Source: an uncultured Pseudoteredinibacter sp. (GTDB taxonomy: Bacteria > Pseudomonadota > Gammaproteobacteria > Pseudomonadales > Cellvibrionaceae). From it: a stretch of 64,000 nucleotides of DNA. The translations under genes and the position numbers were made by a program. A model generated the notes under the pieces. The model searched no databases and was not told the DNA's origin. It saw only the letters and a program-made list of their open reading frames with translations. The stretch spans positions 186,001 to 250,000 of the forward strand of contig NZ_CANMYE010000004.1 of NCBI RefSeq assembly GCF_947502065.1, read 5' to 3'. This document shows, piece after piece, positions 16,841 to 25,288 of this stretch; the first letter of the stretch is position 1, and each line of letters begins with the position of its first letter.

Positions 16841-19585
16841 ATGAACAGACTATTATTCGCCCTCGCCTTTGCTCTAGGTTCTGCCGCCGTCATTTGGATG
16901 GCCTTGATATTTGCTGGCAGCGACGCCCTGGCTTTTACTGTCACGGCTGTTATTGGCGGCGTTTTTGTATTGGGGGCAATCGAGCTATTAGGGTTTCGTA
17001 AGGCCACCACATCGCTGGCCAATGCTTTAGATAATCTAGACGATCAAGAAGAAGCTCCAGAATCGCTAGAGCCATGGCTTAACAAGCTAGCTCCGGTATT
17101 AAGAAATGCCACCCAAGCCCGTATTGAAGGTGAACGTGTTGCACTGCCCGTACCGGTTCTAACACCTTATTTAGTTGGCCTACTGGTAATGCTGGGTTTA
17201 TTGGGTACCTTTATTGGAATGGTTGAGACCTTGCAAGGTGCGGTCACTGCATTGGAAAGCAACAGCGAATTGCAAGCCATTCGAGCCGGCCTTGCCGCAC
17301 CTATTCAAGGCTTAGGTTTGGCCTTTGGCACCTCGGTAGCCGGTGTGGCGGCTTCAGCCATGCTGGGTTTAATGTCGACCCTCAGCCGACGTGCGCGAAT
17401 TTTTGAAACCCAACGTCTCGATCAAAAAATCAATAGTAGCTTGCGTGCTTTTTCTTTAAATCACAGCCGCCAGCAAACCTATCGCGCTTTACAACTACAA
17501 GCCGATACCCTGCCAGCCGTCGCCGATCGCTTAGATAGCTTAGCTCACACTCTGGAAAATATGGGTGAGAAGCTGGGGCAAAACCTTGCCAATAATCAAA
17601 GTGAATTAAATCAATCACTCACTTCACTATTTAGTAATCTAAGCACTACGGTCGAAAAGACCTTGAGCGACAGTGTCGCAGAAACTAGCCGCTTAAGTGT
17701 TGAGAACAGCCGTCTTGTAGGTGAGAGTATAAAACCCGTGCTACAGGAAACATTGGGCGATATTCAATCGGAGTTACGCCGCTGTAATGACAGCAGCCTG
17801 CAACAACTTACAGATAGTGCTGAGGCAACTCAGCAACAATTACTGAAGCAGACCCAACAATACTTACAAGAGCTCAACGGTAAAACTGAAACCGTGCAAA
17901 AACAAGTTGCCGATTTAAGCACAACAACATTAGAGCAGCTAAAAAGTACGGCGCACGATAATCAGCAGGCACTTATCAATAATGCCCAAGAAACATTACA
18001 AAAAATTGATAGCAACAGCGATGCTACCCATAAGCTCTTGCAAGAAAGTACTGAGAGAACTCTGTCGCAACTGCAAGAAGGCAGCTTAGCAACCGAGAAA
18101 AAACTGGAAGAAAGCAGCAGCGCCACCCATAAGCTACTAAAAGAAACTACAGAGCAAACACTTTCGCAACTGCGTGATAGCAGCATGGCAACCGGGCAAA
18201 AGCTGGAAGAAAGCGGCCGTGCTACTCAGCAACGTATCACTGAGCTGGCAGCTTCACAGCTACAATCTTTAAGTGAGCACTTTAGTAACAGCGCCCAAGA
18301 TGTTGCGCAAGCTTGGCAGCAAGGTTTAGCAGCCCACCAACAGGCTAATCAAAGCTTACTGGCACAAGACAAAGATAACTTGAACGCCTATAGCTCAGAG
18401 TTTGAACGGCTTTCTAAAGATCTACTTAGCAAAGTTGAAGCGAACAGTAATGGCTGGCTTCAGCAGCAACAAGAAGCCGAACAGCTGCGTGTTAAAAGTT
18501 GGCAAACAGCCCTTGAGAATAGCCAGCAGCAGTCTTCCAAAGAGTTGCAACAGAACACGGCGGAATTTAGTCAACAACTACAAGAGCAAAGCCAACATCA
18601 ACAGCAAACTATTGAGCAGTTATTAACGCGTTTTGAAGCGGTATCCAATGAATTAAATATCCAGTGGCGTGAAAACGGCGAGCAAAACAAGACACAGCAA
18701 CAAGAACTCGCCCATACCTTGCAGCAAAGCGCTCAAGATATGAATGCCCACTGGCTGCAAAACGCCAAACAAATGCTTGAACAGATTAACGGCCTTATGA
18801 GCTCTTCTGAACAGCTATTGCAACAGCGCATGGACAGCGAAAGCGAATGGCTGGCGGCCCAGCAACAACGCATGAGCGAGTTAAGCAATGTGTTGGGCGA
18901 ACAGCTCGAGCAATTATGCCAGCAGGAGCAAAGCCGTGGCGAAGCTGCGGTGGCTCAACTGGGTCAGCTTGAAGCTACTGTCGCCAATCACTTAGCCGAT
19001 CTTGGGCAGTCTCTAGAGGCACCAATGACTCGCTTGATAGAAACAGCGTCTGAAGCGCCGCGGGCAGCGGCCGAGGTGATCGAGCATTTACGTGCCGAGA
19101 TCTCTAAGAATATCGAACGCGATAACGGCCTTCTAAGCGAACGCCGCGATGTTTTAGTAGAGCTAAACAGCTTATCGGAATCTATTCAGCAAACGGCAGC
19201 GGGCCAGCAGCAAGCCATTGAAAGCTTGGTAAGCGAATCTACTGGCAAACTGGATACTATTGGTGAGCAATTCACCCAACAAGTCGCCGATGAATCCGAA
19301 AAGCTCAATGAAATGGTTGCTCTATTTGCTGGCAGTAGCGCCGAGCTGTCGAGTCTTGGTGAGGCTTTTGGTGTTGCGGTAGAAATGTTCCGCGATTCAA
19401 ATACAGCTATGACCGAAAACCTAACTCGCATCGAAAGCTCGCTTAGTGAAGCCGGCAACCGAAGCGATGAGCAGCTAGGCTATTACGTCGCCCAAGCACG
19501 CGAAATTATCGATCAAAGTATTGTTTCCCAGCAGCAAATGTTAGATGGCCTACGCCAGCTGCGTGAAGAGAAAGCTGTTAACTAA
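16841..19585 (+). CDS. DUF802 protein: MotA/ExbB/ZorA-like channel with long coiled-coil tail
   Basis: A 914-residue membrane protein. Helices at about 4-25 and 29-51 are followed by a cytoplasmic loop, then two strongly conserved helices about 105-130 (LGLLGTFIGMVETL) and 150-180 (GLGLAFGTSVAGVAASAMLG). These have the pattern of the proton-channel helices TM3/TM4 of MotA, ExbB and TolQ. From about 190 to the end it is a Gln/Glu/Ser-rich coiled coil, including two 33-residue tandem repeats (about 394-459, ATHKLL...QTLSQL) and the DUF802 region in the last 250 residues. A PMF-driven stator subunit with a long intracellular rod, as in ZorA of Zorya, is the best structural analogy; this is inference from pattern. 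The partner is the next gene, 9 bp away. Confidence 0.85.
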   Translation: MNRLLFALAFALGSAAVIWMALIFAGSDALAFTVTAVIGGVFVLGAIELLGFRKATTSLANALDNLDDQEEAPESLEPWLNKLAPVLRNATQARIEGERVALPVPVLTPYLVGLLVMLGLLGTFIGMVETLQGAVTALESNSELQAIRAGLAAPIQGLGLAFGTSVAGVAASAMLGLMSTLSRRARIFETQRLDQKINSSLRAFSLNHSRQQTYRALQLQADTLPAVADRLDSLAHTLENMGEKLGQNLANNQSELNQSLTSLFSNLSTTVEKTLSDSVAETSRLSVENSRLVGESIKPVLQETLGDIQSELRRCNDSSLQQLTDSAEATQQQLLKQTQQYLQELNGKTETVQKQVADLSTTTLEQLKSTAHDNQQALINNAQETLQKIDSNSDATHKLLQESTERTLSQLQEGSLATEKKLEESSSATHKLLKETTEQTLSQLRDSSMATGQKLEESGRATQQRITELAASQLQSLSEHFSNSAQDVAQAWQQGLAAHQQANQSLLAQDKDNLNAYSSEFERLSKDLLSKVEANSNGWLQQQQEAEQLRVKSWQTALENSQQQSSKELQQNTAEFSQQLQEQSQHQQQTIEQLLTRFEAVSNELNIQWRENGEQNKTQQQELAHTLQQSAQDMNAHWLQNAKQMLEQINGLMSSSEQLLQQRMDSESEWLAAQQQRMSELSNVLGEQLEQLCQQEQSRGEAAVAQLGQLEATVANHLADLGQSLEAPMTRLIETASEAPRAAAEVIEHLRAEISKNIERDNGLLSERRDVLVELNSLSESIQQTAAGQQQAIESLVSESTGKLDTIGEQFTQQVADESEKLNEMVALFAGSSAELSSLGEAFGVAVEMFRDSNTAMTENLTRIESSLSEAGNRSDEQLGYYVAQAREIIDQSIVSQQQMLDGLRQLREEKAVN

Positions 19586-19594
19586 GGTTACGAC

Positions 19595-20275
19595 ATGGAA
19601 GAACTGGAAGACGCCAATAGTGAATCTTCACCGGTCTGGGCCATTTTTGGCGACCTAATGTCGGGCTTGGTAGGTGTATTTGTTTTAATTCTAGTATGGG
19701 TACTTGGCTTTCAATTAGAGCTGGCTAAAACCCTAGAGGAAGAGGTTAAGAAACGCGAAGCTGAAGAACAGCGTCGTATCGCCCTTGAACAAGCACTGGC
19801 TGATCCACTCTCCAGCGGCAGAGTCACTTTACGCGATGGTCGCATTGGTATTCGTGGCAGCTTCTTATTTGCCAGCAATTCAGATCAGCTACAGCCCGAG
19901 GGCGAAGCTTTATTGCAAACGTTGGTAGAGCCCCTGCGCGTCTATTTAACGGATCGCGATCAATTATTGATGATTAGCGGCTTTACCGATAACCGTCCCA
20001 TACAAAGTGGCAACCTACATTACCGGGACAACTGGGAGCTTTCTGCACAGCGCGCCTTAACGGTTACCCGCGCGTTGATCGACTCGGGTATGCCACAGGA
20101 TCGCGTTTTTGCAGCTGCCTTTGGTGCACAGCAGCCCGTAGTTGAAAATAGCGATGATGAAAGCCGTGCTAAAAACCGCCGCGTTGAAATGGCGCCAGTA
20201 CCCAGAAACAAATCGCAAGCTGACGTAAATCAAGCGAATACGACAACCGCAGCAAACTCAGGCAGTCGTTCATGA
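19595..20275 (+). CDS. OmpA/MotB-like peptidoglycan-binding membrane protein (ZorB-like)
   Basis: A 226-residue protein with a single N-terminal membrane helix and a periplasmic OmpA-C domain. The helix reads FGDLMSGLVGVFVLILVWV; Asp20 sits exactly where MotB/ZorB have the proton-binding Asp. A short coiled linker (about 42-68) leads to the OmpA domain (about 90-200) with ISGFTDNRPI, NWELSAQRA and KNRRVEM, which carry the residues that bind meso-DAP of peptidoglycan. It should pair with the DUF802 channel subunit upstream to form an anchored ion-driven complex. The tail (about 203-226) is low-complexity Ser/Thr/Asn. It overlaps the next gene by 4 bp (ATGA), indicating translational coupling. 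Confidence 0.88.
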   Translation: MEELEDANSESSPVWAIFGDLMSGLVGVFVLILVWVLGFQLELAKTLEEEVKKREAEEQRRIALEQALADPLSSGRVTLRDGRIGIRGSFLFASNSDQLQPEGEALLQTLVEPLRVYLTDRDQLLMISGFTDNRPIQSGNLHYRDNWELSAQRALTVTRALIDSGMPQDRVFAAAFGAQQPVVENSDDESRAKNRRVEMAPVPRNKSQADVNQANTTTAANSGSRS

Positions 20276-20940
20276 ACAATGTCGCCGAAGCACTTGCGGA
20301 TCTACACAGTCGTGGCGGACATCACTTCGACCCGGTTCGCTATGCCTATATCGACGCCCTGATACAGCGTGCCATTTTGCTACCCGATGAAGCCTCAAAC
20401 TTGGTACTGGATAAGGCTAGTAAAGCTTTAGAGCGTTACCAACAGGACTACCAAACAGCACAACAAGCCAAGGGACAAGAAGACGCACAAGCCGAGCAGC
20501 CCGCAATTGCCAAGTTATCGGCACTCACCCATGAGCTGTTGAACCGAGACATTGAGCTAGGCGAGCAAAACCAAGAAGAATCACTCACCGACTTCTTACA
20601 GCAACAAGAAAATGCTGTGCTTAGCAATGTAGGAAAACGCCCCAAGAGGAAATCCGGTGGCCGCAAGGAATTAAAATCATTAGCTTCCTTTCGTAGCTCT
20701 TGGGAGAAAATGCGCGGTAGCCGAATTGCCATGGCAGTGGGTAATGAAGCCCCGGAAAACCCAGGCCCACTTAACCAACATATGCTGGTGATCACAACGC
20801 TGACCAAAATGCAGGAGCTATCACCGGCTTACTTTAATCGCTTTGTGTCTTATATGGGTTCACTTATGTGGTTAGAAGAGGCTGCACAAGAAGCTAAATC
20901 AAAAAGCAAATCTAAGGGCAACAAAAAGGCGAAACCTTAA
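20272..20940 (+). CDS. DUF2894 family protein, last gene of motor-like cluster
   Basis: A 222-residue cytoplasmic protein of the DUF2894 type (N-terminal ALADLHSRGGHHFDPVRYAYI, C-terminal MSYMGSLMWLEEAA). A basic, flexible middle part (KRPKRKSGGRKELKS, about residues 122-136) and a very basic tail (KSKSKSKGNKKAKP) suggest contact with nucleic acid or acidic surfaces. No catalytic motif is seen. Its 4-bp overlap with the MotB-like gene and the conserved neighbourhood imply it works with the channel; the mechanism is unknown. No T-rich terminator follows before pqiA, which starts 127 bp downstream. Confidence 0.8.
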   Translation: MNNVAEALADLHSRGGHHFDPVRYAYIDALIQRAILLPDEASNLVLDKASKALERYQQDYQTAQQAKGQEDAQAEQPAIAKLSALTHELLNRDIELGEQNQEESLTDFLQQQENAVLSNVGKRPKRKSGGRKELKSLASFRSSWEKMRGSRIAMAVGNEAPENPGPLNQHMLVITTLTKMQELSPAYFNRFVSYMGSLMWLEEAAQEAKSKSKSKGNKKAKP

Positions 20941-21067
20941 GGGCAAGCTCCTACCTTGTGCAAAGCTTTCATGTTTTGACATTCTAAGGGCGTCTTGGGT
21001 AAGGTAAGCACTTGATTTAGCTCTTTTTCAGGTTTCACGCCAAGCCTTGTGATTAGGTTTCCACCCT

Positions 21068-22222
21068 ATGCCATACGCGCAGCAAGATATAGTTAACTGC
21101 CACGAATGTGACTGGCCAAGCGCCCTGCCTGAGCTTGCCCACAACCAAAATGCGCATTGTCCACGTTGCGGCTACAAGCTGGCCGCACAGAAGCATAATC
21201 ATGAGCAGGCGATAGTCGCGCTGTCGTTAACTGCGCTAATTTTCCTTGGCTTTTCTTTGCCCTTTGAGTTTTTGTCATTTTCCAGCCAAGGCTTATCACA
21301 ATCAATGAATTTACCCGGTAGCATCCAGATATTAGCTAGCAGGGAGTACTTATCGCTAGCGACATTGCTGCTATTGGTCATTTTTATTTTGCCCGCAACA
21401 ATTCTACTAAGCTTATTCTATCTATATGGCTGCCACCTTTGTAAATTTAATCCCTGGGGAGCCAACCGCATTGCCAAACTGATTTATCTGTTTTTACCTT
21501 GGAGCATGGTAGAAATCTTTCTGGTGGGTGTGACTGTCAGCCTGATCAAAATCGTATCCTTAGCCGATGTTGGCCTGGGCCCCTCTTTTTACAGCTATAT
21601 AGGCTTTACGGTCGCAACCGTTGCCACCCTACTCTATGTCGATAAGCAACAGTTAAAAAAGCGCTTTGAAGTTGAGTTTGCGCACCGCCCCGTGCAACAA
21701 GAGCTTAGTATTCAACGAACTTGGGCCTTGTTAATAACGTCCTTAATTCTTTATATACCCGCCAACTTACTACCCATCATGTATACCCGCACTCTAGGGC
21801 AAGATGAGCCTAGTACCATTATGGGGGGCGTCTTACTACTGTGGGAGCTTGGCTCCTACCCCATTGCGGCCATTATTTTTATTGCTAGTGTCGTTGTACC
21901 CATAGCCAAGCTGATTATTCTCTGCTGGTTAAACTACAGCGTTCAAAAGGGCTTTAGTAAAAACCCCCAAAAACGCATTTATTGGTATCGCGTAACAGAG
22001 TTTATCGGTCGCTGGTCTATGGTGGATGTATTTGTGGTTGCGATATTGGTAAGCCTAATTCAGCTGGGAAATATAATGAGCATCTACCCAGGACCTGCTG
22101 CTATGGCGTTTTGTGGCGTTGTGATAGCAACCATGCTAGCGGCTATGAGTTTTGATACACGATTAATTTGGGCCAATAGCCGCTGGCCCTCTACAACATC
22201 TGGAGCAGATAAGCCTGTATGA
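21068..22222 (+). CDS. pqiA: PqiA-family inner-membrane protein
   Basis: A 384-residue membrane protein of the PqiA/YebS family, the inner-membrane part of the Pqi MCE lipid-transport system that bridges the envelope. It begins with a zinc ribbon (CHEC...CPRC, residues about 13-36) and has two four-helix halves (about 50-200 and 225-370). In typical PqiA a second cysteine motif precedes the second half; here the corresponding region (about 205-225, EVEFAHRPVQQELSIQ) has no cysteines, so one ribbon appears lost. It overlaps pqiB by 4 bp, so the three pqi genes form one operon. Function in lipid trafficking and envelope integrity is known for the family. Confidence 0.9.
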   Translation: MPYAQQDIVNCHECDWPSALPELAHNQNAHCPRCGYKLAAQKHNHEQAIVALSLTALIFLGFSLPFEFLSFSSQGLSQSMNLPGSIQILASREYLSLATLLLLVIFILPATILLSLFYLYGCHLCKFNPWGANRIAKLIYLFLPWSMVEIFLVGVTVSLIKIVSLADVGLGPSFYSYIGFTVATVATLLYVDKQQLKKRFEVEFAHRPVQQELSIQRTWALLITSLILYIPANLLPIMYTRTLGQDEPSTIMGGVLLLWELGSYPIAAIIFIASVVVPIAKLIILCWLNYSVQKGFSKNPQKRIYWYRVTEFIGRWSMVDVFVVAILVSLIQLGNIMSIYPGPAAMAFCGVVIATMLAAMSFDTRLIWANSRWPSTTSGADKPV

Positions 22223-23847
22223 GTGAAGACAATAAATACTCTGATATAGCCGATATACAAGACTCTAGAAAGCTATCGGCTGTCTGGCTGGTTCCCTGTG
22301 TAGCCTTAATTATCGGCTTGTGGTTTATTTATTACCAATGGAGCAACCAGGGCCCAATGATTAACATCGCTTTTGAGCATGCCGAAGGCCTTGAGGCAGG
22401 GAAAACCAAAATTAAAGCTAGGGAAGTTGATATTGGTCTGGTTAAAAGTATTAAATTAAAACCAGACTTAAGCGGTGTTGTGATCACCGCTCAAATGTCC
22501 AAAGAAGCTGAGGATATGCTTACCGAAAATACCGAGTTTTGGATCGTAACACCCAGGGTATCGCTTAGCGGTATTTCTGGCATGAGCACCCTGCTTTCAG
22601 GCCCTTATATTAATATGGAACCCAGCTTAGAGGGTGAAACAGAATCGGACTTTCAAGCGCGTAGTGAGCCACCCGTTACCCCTATTGGCACACCTGGGCT
22701 ACACATCACGCTTAACAGTAATGATGAGTTTGCCTATGAAAAAGGTGATGCCGTTGTCTATAAAGGCCTGAAGGTCGGTGAATTTGAAGATATTTACTTC
22801 AACCTTGAAGAGCGCATCGTTTATTACAATGTATTTATCGAAGCGCCTTATCACCAGCTCATCACCAAAAACACCCGCTTTTGGAATGTCAGCGGCATAA
22901 AGTTTAATCTGGGTGCAAATGGCCTAGAAATTCAAACCGGTAGTGTGGAGACCCTATTAACTAATGGGGTCACGTTTGATGTGCCCAAGGGCATGCCCCT
23001 AGGCAAGCAGATAACCGAAAGGGACTATTTCGATATTTACCCCGATTTTCAAAGTGCCAGCGATCAGCGTTATAAGCACGGAGTAAAGTTCGCACTAATG
23101 ATCGACGATACAGTTCGCGGTTTAAAAGTTGGAGCACCTGTTGAATACCGTGGTCTTGTAATTGGTAAGGTGCTTGAAATTAATCCCGAAGTTTACGCCA
23201 AGCAATTGGTGATGGACAGTAACTATTCGATTCCAGTGATTATTGAAATCCAACCCGGTCGCATTCAGCAAGACGATAGCCCTGAGGGTGTAGCGTATTT
23301 GGAAAAGCAAACCTTAGCCGAGATTAAGCGAGGATTGAAAGCTACACTCGAGACAGGTAATTTGATTACCGGGGCCTTATATGTCGACATCGACATCTAC
23401 CCTGAAATAGGCGCACCTGATTCAATCAGTAGCTTCAACGGCTATCCAGTGATACCTACCTTGCCTGAAGAGATTGGTCAAATTGCTGAGAAAATGAACC
23501 AAATACTCAATAAGGTAAATCAGCTCCCCCTTCAAGAGCTTGCCCAAAACGCTAACGAGCTGCTTAGTGAGCTGTCTAAAACAGCCAAAGCGCTGCAACA
23601 CACTAGCCAACAAGCGGACAAGCATATTATTGTTGAAATGGGCAATACGCTAGCAGAAGTCAATCAGCTTCTGCAGGATTATCAACAAGGGTCAGACACT
23701 AACATCGAACTGAACAAAACCATGAAAAGTGTGCAGCAAGTTCTTACAGATTTGCAACCTTTGTTGAAACAGCTAAACCGTGCACCCAACAGCTTAGTAT
23801 TCCCCAGTAAGCAAAGCGATGAAATTGAGCCTGCAGGCAAACAATAA
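22219..23847 (+). CDS. pqiB: PqiB, MCE-domain envelope-spanning protein
   Basis: A 542-residue protein with one N-terminal membrane helix (about 18-38) and three consecutive MCE/MlaD domains (about 44-140, 155-255, 280-375), then a helical C-terminal part (about 410-510) rich in Leu and Gln. In E. coli PqiB the MCE domains form stacked hexameric rings and the C-terminal helices a needle that reaches the outer membrane, giving a hydrophobic conduit for lipids. Length and domain number match PqiB rather than YebT (seven MCE domains). The start overlaps the end of pqiA; pqiC follows 10 bp later. Confidence 0.93.
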   Translation: MSEDNKYSDIADIQDSRKLSAVWLVPCVALIIGLWFIYYQWSNQGPMINIAFEHAEGLEAGKTKIKAREVDIGLVKSIKLKPDLSGVVITAQMSKEAEDMLTENTEFWIVTPRVSLSGISGMSTLLSGPYINMEPSLEGETESDFQARSEPPVTPIGTPGLHITLNSNDEFAYEKGDAVVYKGLKVGEFEDIYFNLEERIVYYNVFIEAPYHQLITKNTRFWNVSGIKFNLGANGLEIQTGSVETLLTNGVTFDVPKGMPLGKQITERDYFDIYPDFQSASDQRYKHGVKFALMIDDTVRGLKVGAPVEYRGLVIGKVLEINPEVYAKQLVMDSNYSIPVIIEIQPGRIQQDDSPEGVAYLEKQTLAEIKRGLKATLETGNLITGALYVDIDIYPEIGAPDSISSFNGYPVIPTLPEEIGQIAEKMNQILNKVNQLPLQELAQNANELLSELSKTAKALQHTSQQADKHIIVEMGNTLAEVNQLLQDYQQGSDTNIELNKTMKSVQQVLTDLQPLLKQLNRAPNSLVFPSKQSDEIEPAGKQ

Positions 23848-23857
23848 GGTAGCCGCA

Positions 23858-24439
23858 ATGTTTTTTAAAAGACGAATAACAATATTACTGTCTATTTTCA
23901 TCGGCTTAAGCTCTTGCGCTAGCCAACCTGATGAAATTAACTATTATCTACTGCACAAACCCAGCGCTATTGATAAAGCAATGGATTTTTCTGGGGAAAA
24001 TTTAGTTGTATTGCAATCGCTGCAGTTAGCTGACTACCTACAAAGCCAACATATAGTCATGCAGCTAAACTCTAGCCAGCTACAGTTTTCCAGCAAACAC
24101 CGCTGGGCAGAGCAACTGCAGGCAGGCTTAGAAAAAGCGCTGCTACATCAGCTAAGACTACAGAATTCTGGAATAAGCTACTTAAACCGTCAACAACGAG
24201 GAAAGGCTTCCGCTAAAGAGCTATTCGTTGATATAAAGCACTTTTTAATTACCGAGGATTCCAAGGCTATCATCACCGGCGACTACTGGTTTAAACCCAG
24301 TGGCAACAGCACCCAGCTACATAGTTTTAATATTTCCTTAAATCTCGACCAAGATGGTTATGTACATGCCATCGAAAAGTTAAGAATGCTACTGGTGGAA
24401 CTTGCTGGCAAGATAGATAGAAGCGCGAGCAAGGAATAA
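23858..24439 (+). CDS. pqiC: PqiC, outer-membrane lipoprotein of the Pqi system
   Basis: A 193-residue lipoprotein of the ABC-type transport auxiliary (DUF330) family. I start it at the ATG at 23858 because AAGG lies 8 nt upstream and the resulting N-terminus is a proper lipoprotein signal: RR, a hydrophobic core and the lipobox LSSC with Cys20. A longer frame from 23819 would add 13 residues and spoil the signal. PqiC is known to sit at the outer membrane and bind the tip of PqiB. It is the last gene of pqiABC; a GC-rich hairpin follows. Confidence 0.88.
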   Translation: MFFKRRITILLSIFIGLSSCASQPDEINYYLLHKPSAIDKAMDFSGENLVVLQSLQLADYLQSQHIVMQLNSSQLQFSSKHRWAEQLQAGLEKALLHQLRLQNSGISYLNRQQRGKASAKELFVDIKHFLITEDSKAIITGDYWFKPSGNSTQLHSFNISLNLDQDGYVHAIEKLRMLLVELAGKIDRSASKE

Positions 24440-24470
24440 ATAAAAGCGTGAGCCAAGATCGGATAGAAGC

Positions 24471-24497
24471 GGCCGCTGCAACTCAAGTGCAGCGGCC
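24471..24497. terminator. Hairpin between convergent pqiC and PilJ-N-like gene
   Basis: A perfect 10-bp stem (GGCCGCTGCA/TGCAGCGGCC) with a 7-base loop. There is no T-run, so it may act as a Rho-dependent stop, a 3' end stabiliser or an intrinsic terminator of low strength. Confidence 0.55.
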
Positions 24498-24506
24498 AGA
24501 GAAGGA

Positions 24507-25286
24507 TCATTTATGATACTTGAAGATATCTGACAAAAGCCTTTCAATCATCTCGGTATTAAAGAACACTGTGCGTGGTAAATCACCTTCCTCTACTTTC
24601 AAATAATAGGATCTAGAAGAGTCCCAGCGTTTACGCAGCTTGGATACTTTTTTCTTTACCTTGTCGGGGTAGCCATTATTTTCAATTTTCAGCAATCCAT
24701 CATCAAAAGTTTTTACGGTATTGCTGGTTTGTTTAGCCACGTTAAAGTCTTTAAAGCCCGCAATCGATATAATGTACAGTTTAGCCATACGTTCAATAAG
24801 ATAGCGCTGCTGCTCAATTACATCAATCATACCGCTGGCTTCTTGGGTAGAGCCATACAGTACCGTTGCGATATTCTCTGAACCCTCAAGAAGAACCTCT
24901 CCCATATCAATCACCAGCAAGCCCGTATCACGGCTATAATCTTGATTGAGGGTATCTTTAAACTCTGCCCAAATCATATCTACAAACATCAAATCATCTT
25001 CAATCTGATCTTGATTTTCGAATGATTTCAACTTGTTTAAGCTCGCATCCACTTTGGCGATATGCTCATCTAACATCTGCCCTGATCGCGAGGAATTTAG
25101 ATTCTCGCCTAAGTAAAAATAGTTTTTAACCAAGCTTTGACTCATCACTGCAATATCCTCTGCAGCGCTTAAGTATTCAATATTTGCCACCTTTCCATAA
25201 GCAGCCGGGCTTAGACTCATAATAGATAAAGCCAGTATCACCGCTTTTTTAGCAAAGGAACTGACCAGTAAATTTAGGGTATTCAT
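24507..25286 (-). CDS. Exported PilJ-N-like helical protein (paralogue 1)
   Basis: A 259-residue exported, all-helical protein. Signal peptide about 1-31 (cut near AYG-K). The mature part has the heptad pattern and short motifs (AEDIAVMSQSLVKNYFYLGE; QQRYLIERMAKLYIISIAGF) of the PilJ N-terminal domain (type IV pili methyl-accepting chemotaxis transducer N-terminus). The motif Q-R-x-L-I-x-R-M-A-K is characteristic. It has no membrane anchor after the signal and no signalling domain, so it would be a stand-alone periplasmic or secreted sensor module. It is 2 bp downstream of a paralogue on the same strand. Function unknown. Confidence 0.7.
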   Translation of the reverse strand: MNTLNLLVSSFAKKAVILALSIMSLSPAAYGKVANIEYLSAAEDIAVMSQSLVKNYFYLGENLNSSRSGQMLDEHIAKVDASLNKLKSFENQDQIEDDLMFVDMIWAEFKDTLNQDYSRDTGLLVIDMGEVLLEGSENIATVLYGSTQEASGMIDVIEQQRYLIERMAKLYIISIAGFKDFNVAKQTSNTVKTFDDGLLKIENNGYPDKVKKKVSKLRKRWDSSRSYYLKVEEGDLPRTVFFNTEMIERLLSDIFKYHK

Positions 25287-25288
25287 TT

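Noticed and set aside
15944-20940. Canonical Zorya defence system
   Set aside because: Only a ZorA/ZorB-like pair is present; no ZorC, ZorD helicase or ZorE nuclease is found on either side (MFS and pqi genes flank it).
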